A DNA stretch of 9,860 bases from JBLIDK01 sp047632595 (GTDB lineage Bacteria; Bacteroidota; Bacteroidia; Sphingobacteriales; Sphingobacteriaceae). A program made the translations under genes and the position numbers. Location: positions 1 to 9,860 of the forward strand of contig JBLIDK010000064.1 of assembly GCA_047632595.1 (NCBI GenBank), in the 5' to 3' direction. Shown piece by piece: positions 7,274 through 9,860 of the stretch (position 1 is its first letter; each line of letters opens with the position of its first letter). The notes under the pieces are model-generated. The model was not told the origin of the DNA. It worked only from the letters and a program-made list of their open reading frames with translations, and did not search any database.

Positions 7274-8458
7274 TTATAATTGATGTTTTAATAATTGTGT
7301 GTGAAGCAGTTGTAATTCCTTTTCCATTTGCAGCATTTTATCTGAAGCATTTCTGTAAAACTGAAGCTCTACATAGTAATCCATAAACGAATACTCGCCC
7401 AACATATAGGCTTTAAAAAGTAAATCTTCACTTTCTAAATTACCCATTGTGCTTTGATACTCGTTAAATTTTGAACGCATCAATTGATAGCGACTAAAGG
7501 TTTCTATAAATTGCGAGTAAAGCGATGTCGTAATTACTTGGGTATTGGATTGCTGATACTCATAATTAGCTTGTGCAGCTTTTACTTTGTTCTTGCTACT
7601 CCATAATGGAATTGAAAGTCCACCATAAAAACCAGAATAATTATTTCCATTTAGACCTTGATAATTATAGCCAAGTGCTACGTTTGGTAGTATCTTGTTT
7701 TTTTCCAGTTTCACTTTTTGTAATGAAGCATTTTCATTAGCAATTAATTCTTTTAACAAAGGATCGTTTACTAATTTTTCTTTCCAAAGGTTTTCTATAC
7801 TTTCTAGTTCTGTTGAAATTATGGTTTCTGTTGAAAGATCATCTAAAGGTTTATCTCCATTTAAGGTGTTTAATTTAGACATCAGAATTTGAATATCGCT
7901 CTCAAGCTGTTCAACAACAAACTGTTCTTGAATCCAAGCAATTTTGGCTTTATTGAAATCTAAAATACCGACTTGCTCCTTATTAAAAAGTTCTTGAATT
8001 TGGTCAAAAACCTGTTTACTCTGAGTTCTTCTCTCGGTTTCAATTACTTTCTGTTTTTGGAAGTAAGTAAGTTTTATTAGAAACTCTTTTGCGTTCAATA
8101 AAACGTCCTGCCTTTTTTTGGCATAGACAGTTTTTAGTTGCTCCGATTTTAAATCGTTCCATTTACCTCGTGCTGCATATACTGTTGGGAATTCAAAAGA
8201 TTGTGCTATTTGATATTCGGTATAAGCATCGGTAATATTATCACCAAAGGGTAAATAATAACCAGAGAGCTGTGGATCTGGTAAGTTGTTAGTGCTCTTA
8301 TTTCCGAGTTGTTGGCTTTCAATAAAAGATTGATAGCCTTTCAACGCTGTATTATTCTGTTCTATTTCATTAAGTAATTCCTCAATATTTTTATCTTGAG
8401 AGAAACCACTAATAAAGAACAGGCATCCGCAAATTACGGGCACGATGTATTTATTCAT
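7274..8458 (-). CDS. TolC-family outer membrane factor of the metal efflux system
   Basis: This 394-residue exported protein has a cleavable signal peptide (MNKYIVPVICGCLFFISGFS, cleavage likely before Q21). The mature part shows the OEP/TolC pattern: two long heptad-rich helical halves separated by short strand regions, such as LPDPQLSGYYLP (about 59-70) and the matching VALGYNYQGL...YSGFYGGLSIPLW about 200 residues later. Short strand sequences such as LSIPLW mark the barrel strands after the first helical pair of the second half. Length is slightly below the usual 410-450 of proteobacterial CzcC/CusC. With the adaptor and pump encoded downstream it completes a CzcCBA-type tripartite complex through which metal leaves the cell. 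The gene starts 73 bp after the end of the His-rich protein gene, so cotranscription from the promoter near 8975 is likely. Confidence 0.9.
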   Translation of the reverse strand: MNKYIVPVICGCLFFISGFSQDKNIEELLNEIEQNNTALKGYQSFIESQQLGNKSTNNLPDPQLSGYYLPFGDNITDAYTEYQIAQSFEFPTVYAARGKWNDLKSEQLKTVYAKKRQDVLLNAKEFLIKLTYFQKQKVIETERRTQSKQVFDQIQELFNKEQVGILDFNKAKIAWIQEQFVVEQLESDIQILMSKLNTLNGDKPLDDLSTETIISTELESIENLWKEKLVNDPLLKELIANENASLQKVKLEKNKILPNVALGYNYQGLNGNNYSGFYGGLSIPLWSSKNKVKAAQANYEYQQSNTQVITTSLYSQFIETFSRYQLMRSKFNEYQSTMGNLESEDLLFKAYMLGEYSFMDYYVELQFYRNASDKMLQMEKELQLLHTQLLKHQL

Positions 8459-8531
8459 TATGTAAAATTTTAGGTTAAATCAGAATTTTTAAAAGGAAAT
8501 AGTACCGTAGAGATACCATAGTCCTCAACGA

Positions 8532-8966
8532 TTAACCTAAAGTTGGTGGACCTCGTGAGTAGAGGGATGAGAGATATGCGTTAAAATAATTATTGGGTGG
8601 ATGATAGACCTTTATTTTTTCGGTTTCATCATAATTTATAGTACTATGATATTGTACAACAGAATTAGGTGCATTTATATCTTTTTTAACCTTGAGGTGC
8701 TTGATACTGCTTTCCTGTGTTAACAGTAATTCATTAGACACTACTAAATGCACGTGCATTTCCAAAACCATATCTAAAAACGCTACTAAAGAGCTTTGTT
8801 TTTCTGAAATATGGTGATGATGATTAAGCGAATCACCATGTTCAATAGCATTATGAGAATGTTCAATCTCGTCTTCGTGATGCCAATGGGGTAATGTCTT
8901 ATGCAACAGTAACATGGAGAATACCCCCAAAAAGAAAAGTGCTTTTATGTTGTTGTGTTTTTGCAT
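8532..8966 (-). CDS. His-rich small exported or membrane-anchored protein
   Basis: With the start at 8966 the product has 144 residues, 17 of them histidine. A hydrophobic segment (about 9-22) serves as signal or anchor. It is followed by a histidine cluster containing PHWHHEDE, EHSHN, EHGD and HHHH (about 25-52), then a second hydrophobic stretch (VAFLDMVLEMHVHLVV) and a C-terminus ending SRGPPTLG. An in-frame ATG at 8996 would add ten residues, but it lies upstream of a clear -7 promoter box (8973-8980), so the inner ATG is favoured. No characterised family is recognised; similar short His-rich proteins occur at the head of metal efflux operons in Bacteroidota. Binding of Zn, Co, Ni or Cu in the periplasm is inferred from composition and position only. 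Confidence 0.75.
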   Translation of the reverse strand: MQKHNNIKALFFLGVFSMLLLHKTLPHWHHEDEIEHSHNAIEHGDSLNHHHHISEKQSSLVAFLDMVLEMHVHLVVSNELLLTQESSIKHLKVKKDINAPNSVVQYHSTINYDETEKIKVYHPPNNYFNAYLSSLYSRGPPTLG

Positions 8967-8972
8967 CCTAAA

Positions 8973-8980
8973 CAAAGATA
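8973..8980 (-). promoter_or_regulatory. -7 promoter box for the efflux operon
   Basis: The minus strand reads TATCTTTG, an exact match to the Bacteroidota -7 consensus TAnnTTTG. It ends seven bases before the ATG at 8966. A TTG at the usual -33 distance is not obvious; the nearest TTG is about 13 bp upstream. If it is used, transcription starts at or within a few bases of the start codon, giving a leaderless or nearly leaderless mRNA. Confidence 0.5.
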
Positions 8981-9262
8981 GTATTATTTTTATCAATTAT
9001 ATTACATAACCATTGCACACACATTCCACTTCACTCCTAGCGCCGTTTCGTAAAAAAAGTGTTCCATTAACATCGTAAAGAAAAATTTATAGAAGAAAAA
9101 AATAAAGAAAAGGATGTAATAAACTTTCGCTCTTGCCAAAGCTCAAGTTACCCTTCGACTCGCACCTTGCTCAGGGCAGGCGCCACGCAGAACATTAAAA
9201 TACATTTTTAATACTTGATTATCCTGCGGATGATTGAATATTAAAAGAGCTGGCGCGCTGGT

Positions 9263-9280
9263 GTACAATATATATTGTAC
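9263..9280. repeat. 18-bp perfect palindrome in the right repeat interior
   Basis: The sequence GTACAATATATATTGTAC equals its own reverse complement. It lies in the part of the repeat not shared with the left copy. Its shape is that of a regulator binding site, but no gene nearby is placed to be controlled by it. Confidence 0.9.
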
Positions 9281-9429
9281 TGATAAACAGTAATTTTTAA
9301 TTCTATGATGTAAAATATCCCACAGTGTTTAGAAGTTCTGAAGAAACATCCTGCTTTGGTCGTTAAACTTATAATAGGTTTGCTTAACAGCGTTCAATAA
9401 AACATTATGTATCTATAATTAGCCGTGGC

Positions 9430-9550
9430 GCCTGTACTGAGCTTAGCCTGCCCTGAGTTTGCCTGCCCTGAGTTTTCCTGCCCTGAGTCTGCCTGCCCTG
9501 AGTTTGACTGCCCTGAGTTTTCCTGCCCTGAGTTTACCTGCCCTGAGTTT
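9430..9550 (+). repeat. Tandem array, seven to eight 15-bp units (right copy)
   Basis: Seven units of consensus GCCTGCCCTGAGTTT run from 9446 to 9550 with exact 15-bp spacing and one to three changes each. An eighth, diverged unit with one extra base precedes them (9430-9445). Because 15 is a multiple of three, several frames stay open across the array on both strands and give false repetitive peptides. Confidence 0.92.
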
Positions 9551-9557
9551 ACCGAAG

Positions 9558-9637
9558 GGTCGAAAGATCGAAGGATCGAAAGATCGAAGGATCGAAGGAT
9601 CGAAGGGTCGAAAGATCGAAGGGTCGAAAGATCGAAG
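9558..9637 (+). repeat. Tandem array, ten 8-bp units (right copy)
   Basis: Ten units of GATCGAAG, GATCGAAA or GGTCGAAA follow the connector ACCGAAG (9551-9557). The two main unit types partly alternate, suggesting growth of a 16-bp double unit as well as single units. The array ends at GGTTGTTTTAGG, which is also the right border of the shorter array in the left copy. Confidence 0.92.
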
Positions 9638-9742
9638 GGTTGTTTTAGGCAAAATTTGATGAGGCCGAGTTTAATAGCGCGATTTTATAACTGACTCCGT
9701 TTTAAATTCATATTAATAATTAATTAAATGTAAATAAAAAAG

Positions 9743-9756
9743 AATGAACATTCATT
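9743..9756. promoter_or_regulatory. Candidate operator of the TetR-family gene
   Basis: The inverted repeat AATGAA-CA-TTCATT has 6-bp perfect arms and a 2-bp centre. It lies just upstream of the -7 box at 9765-9772, in the promoter spacer. This is the usual place for autorepression by a TetR-family protein. Confidence 0.55.
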
Positions 9757-9764
9757 TTTATTTG

Positions 9765-9772
9765 TATCTTTG
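9765..9772 (+). promoter_or_regulatory. -7 promoter box of the TetR-family gene
   Basis: TATCTTTG is an exact match to TAnnTTTG and stands 19 bp before the ATG at 9792. A good -33 TTG is not seen at the normal distance; that region is partly occupied by the candidate operator. Confidence 0.6.
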
Positions 9773-9791
9773 TACTCTAAAGCAAAATACC

Positions 9792-9860
9792 ATGGCTAAA
9801 CTTCAAAAAAGTATAGATAAACGAAACGCTCTTATCGAAGCAACCATCGAATTAGTAAAT
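9792..9860 (+). CDS. TetR-family transcriptional regulator, 5' part only
   Basis: Only 23 residues are inside the window (MAKLQKSIDKRNALIEATIELVN) and the frame is still open at the edge. The pattern K-R-x-A-L-I-x-A-x-I-E-L matches the first helix of the TetR DNA-binding domain, which normally continues into the helix-turn-helix. A TAnnTTTG promoter box and a palindromic operator candidate stand directly upstream, which supports an autoregulated repressor. It points away from the metal operon and is separated from it by the right repeat element, so a role in metal control is not implied. The target genes would lie beyond the window. Confidence 0.75.
   Translation, partial: MAKLQKSIDKRNALIEATIELVN

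Larger units (their letters stand above)
9120..9673 (+). repeat. Right copy of the complex non-coding repeat element
   Basis: This 554-bp element has the same orientation and block order as 150-639. It starts TAAACTTTCG and ends GAGGCCGAGTTTA, so its tips (TAAACT and AGTTTA) are inverted. Arm one carries CCCTTCGACT (9151-9160) and CAGGCGCCACG (9177-9187). Arm two carries the exact complement CGTGGCGCCTG (9424-9434), followed by the 15-bp and 8-bp arrays. The interior (about 9215-9360) differs from the left copy and includes an 18-bp perfect palindrome. Collinear weak similarity to the left copy reaches upstream to about 9062. No gene is recognisable; frames left open across the arrays are by-products of the short repeats. 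Together with the flanks it accounts for the gene-free stretch 8967-9791. Confidence 0.85.

Noticed and set aside
8470..8540. Inverted repeat TTAGGTTAA/TTAACCTAA flanking the gap between the His-rich and TolC-type genes
   Set aside because: Ten pairs with a bulge and a 50-nt loop in AT-rich DNA; a match of this size is expected about once by chance in such a window.
9430..9637. CRISPR array
   Set aside because: The repeats are 8 and 15 bp, directly adjacent, with no unique spacers and no cas genes.
9425..9694. Open frames encoding repetitive peptides (CPEF/CPES repeats on plus, KLRAG and DPSIFRPF repeats on minus) across the tandem arrays
   Set aside because: They arise because the 15-bp unit is a multiple of three and the short units lack stops in several frames. 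Frames are open on both strands, no start signal fits, and the left copy does not keep them.

Overview
The window looks like AT-rich chromosomal DNA from a marine or freshwater Flavobacteriia-type Bacteroidota. Three things point there: TAnnTTTG-type -7 promoter boxes (twice TATCTTTG), poor Shine-Dalgarno signals with A-rich leaders, and protein styles typical of that group (MerTP fusion, CusB-type lipoprotein adaptor, His-rich small protein ending RGPPTLG). No species can be named from the sequence alone.

Layout. Positions 1-667 hold no gene. They contain a complex non-coding repeat element (core about 150-639, weaker similarity from about 91) with a strong nested hairpin at 244-311. Positions 668-8966 are a continuous block of eight genes, all on the minus strand. 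Read in transcription order they are: His-rich small exported protein (8966-8532), TolC-type outer membrane factor (8458-7274), His-containing lipoprotein (7256-6711), RND periplasmic adaptor (6611-5127), heavy-metal RND pump (5112-2029), a 193-bp gap with a candidate operator, then ArsR/SmtB regulator (1835-1440), MerT-MerP fusion (1461-874) and the GDCCVxC Cys-rich protein (874-668). Positions 8967-9791 are again gene-free and hold a second, same-orientation copy of the repeat element (core about 9120-9673). At 9792 a TetR-family regulator starts on the plus strand and runs off the end; its promoter carries a palindromic operator candidate.

How the genes fit together. The first five genes form a complete tripartite metal efflux system (outer membrane channel, adaptor, proton-driven pump) with two accessory exported proteins. 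Histidine clusters recur in the small protein, the lipoprotein and the adaptor tail, which fits handling of divalent metal in the periplasm. The pump has an HME-type GG..AIAIG..VDD signature but lacks the three methionines of the CusA copper site, so Cu(I)/Ag(I) is not the obvious substrate. The last three genes overlap each other and form a metal-sensor and thiol-rich transport unit of mercury-resistance type, yet no mercuric reductase is present.

The most unusual material is outside the genes. The two repeat copies bracket the metal island in direct orientation. Each has conserved outer arms that are imperfect inversions of each other, a different interior, and two adjacent tandem arrays (15-bp and 8-bp units) whose copy numbers differ between the copies.
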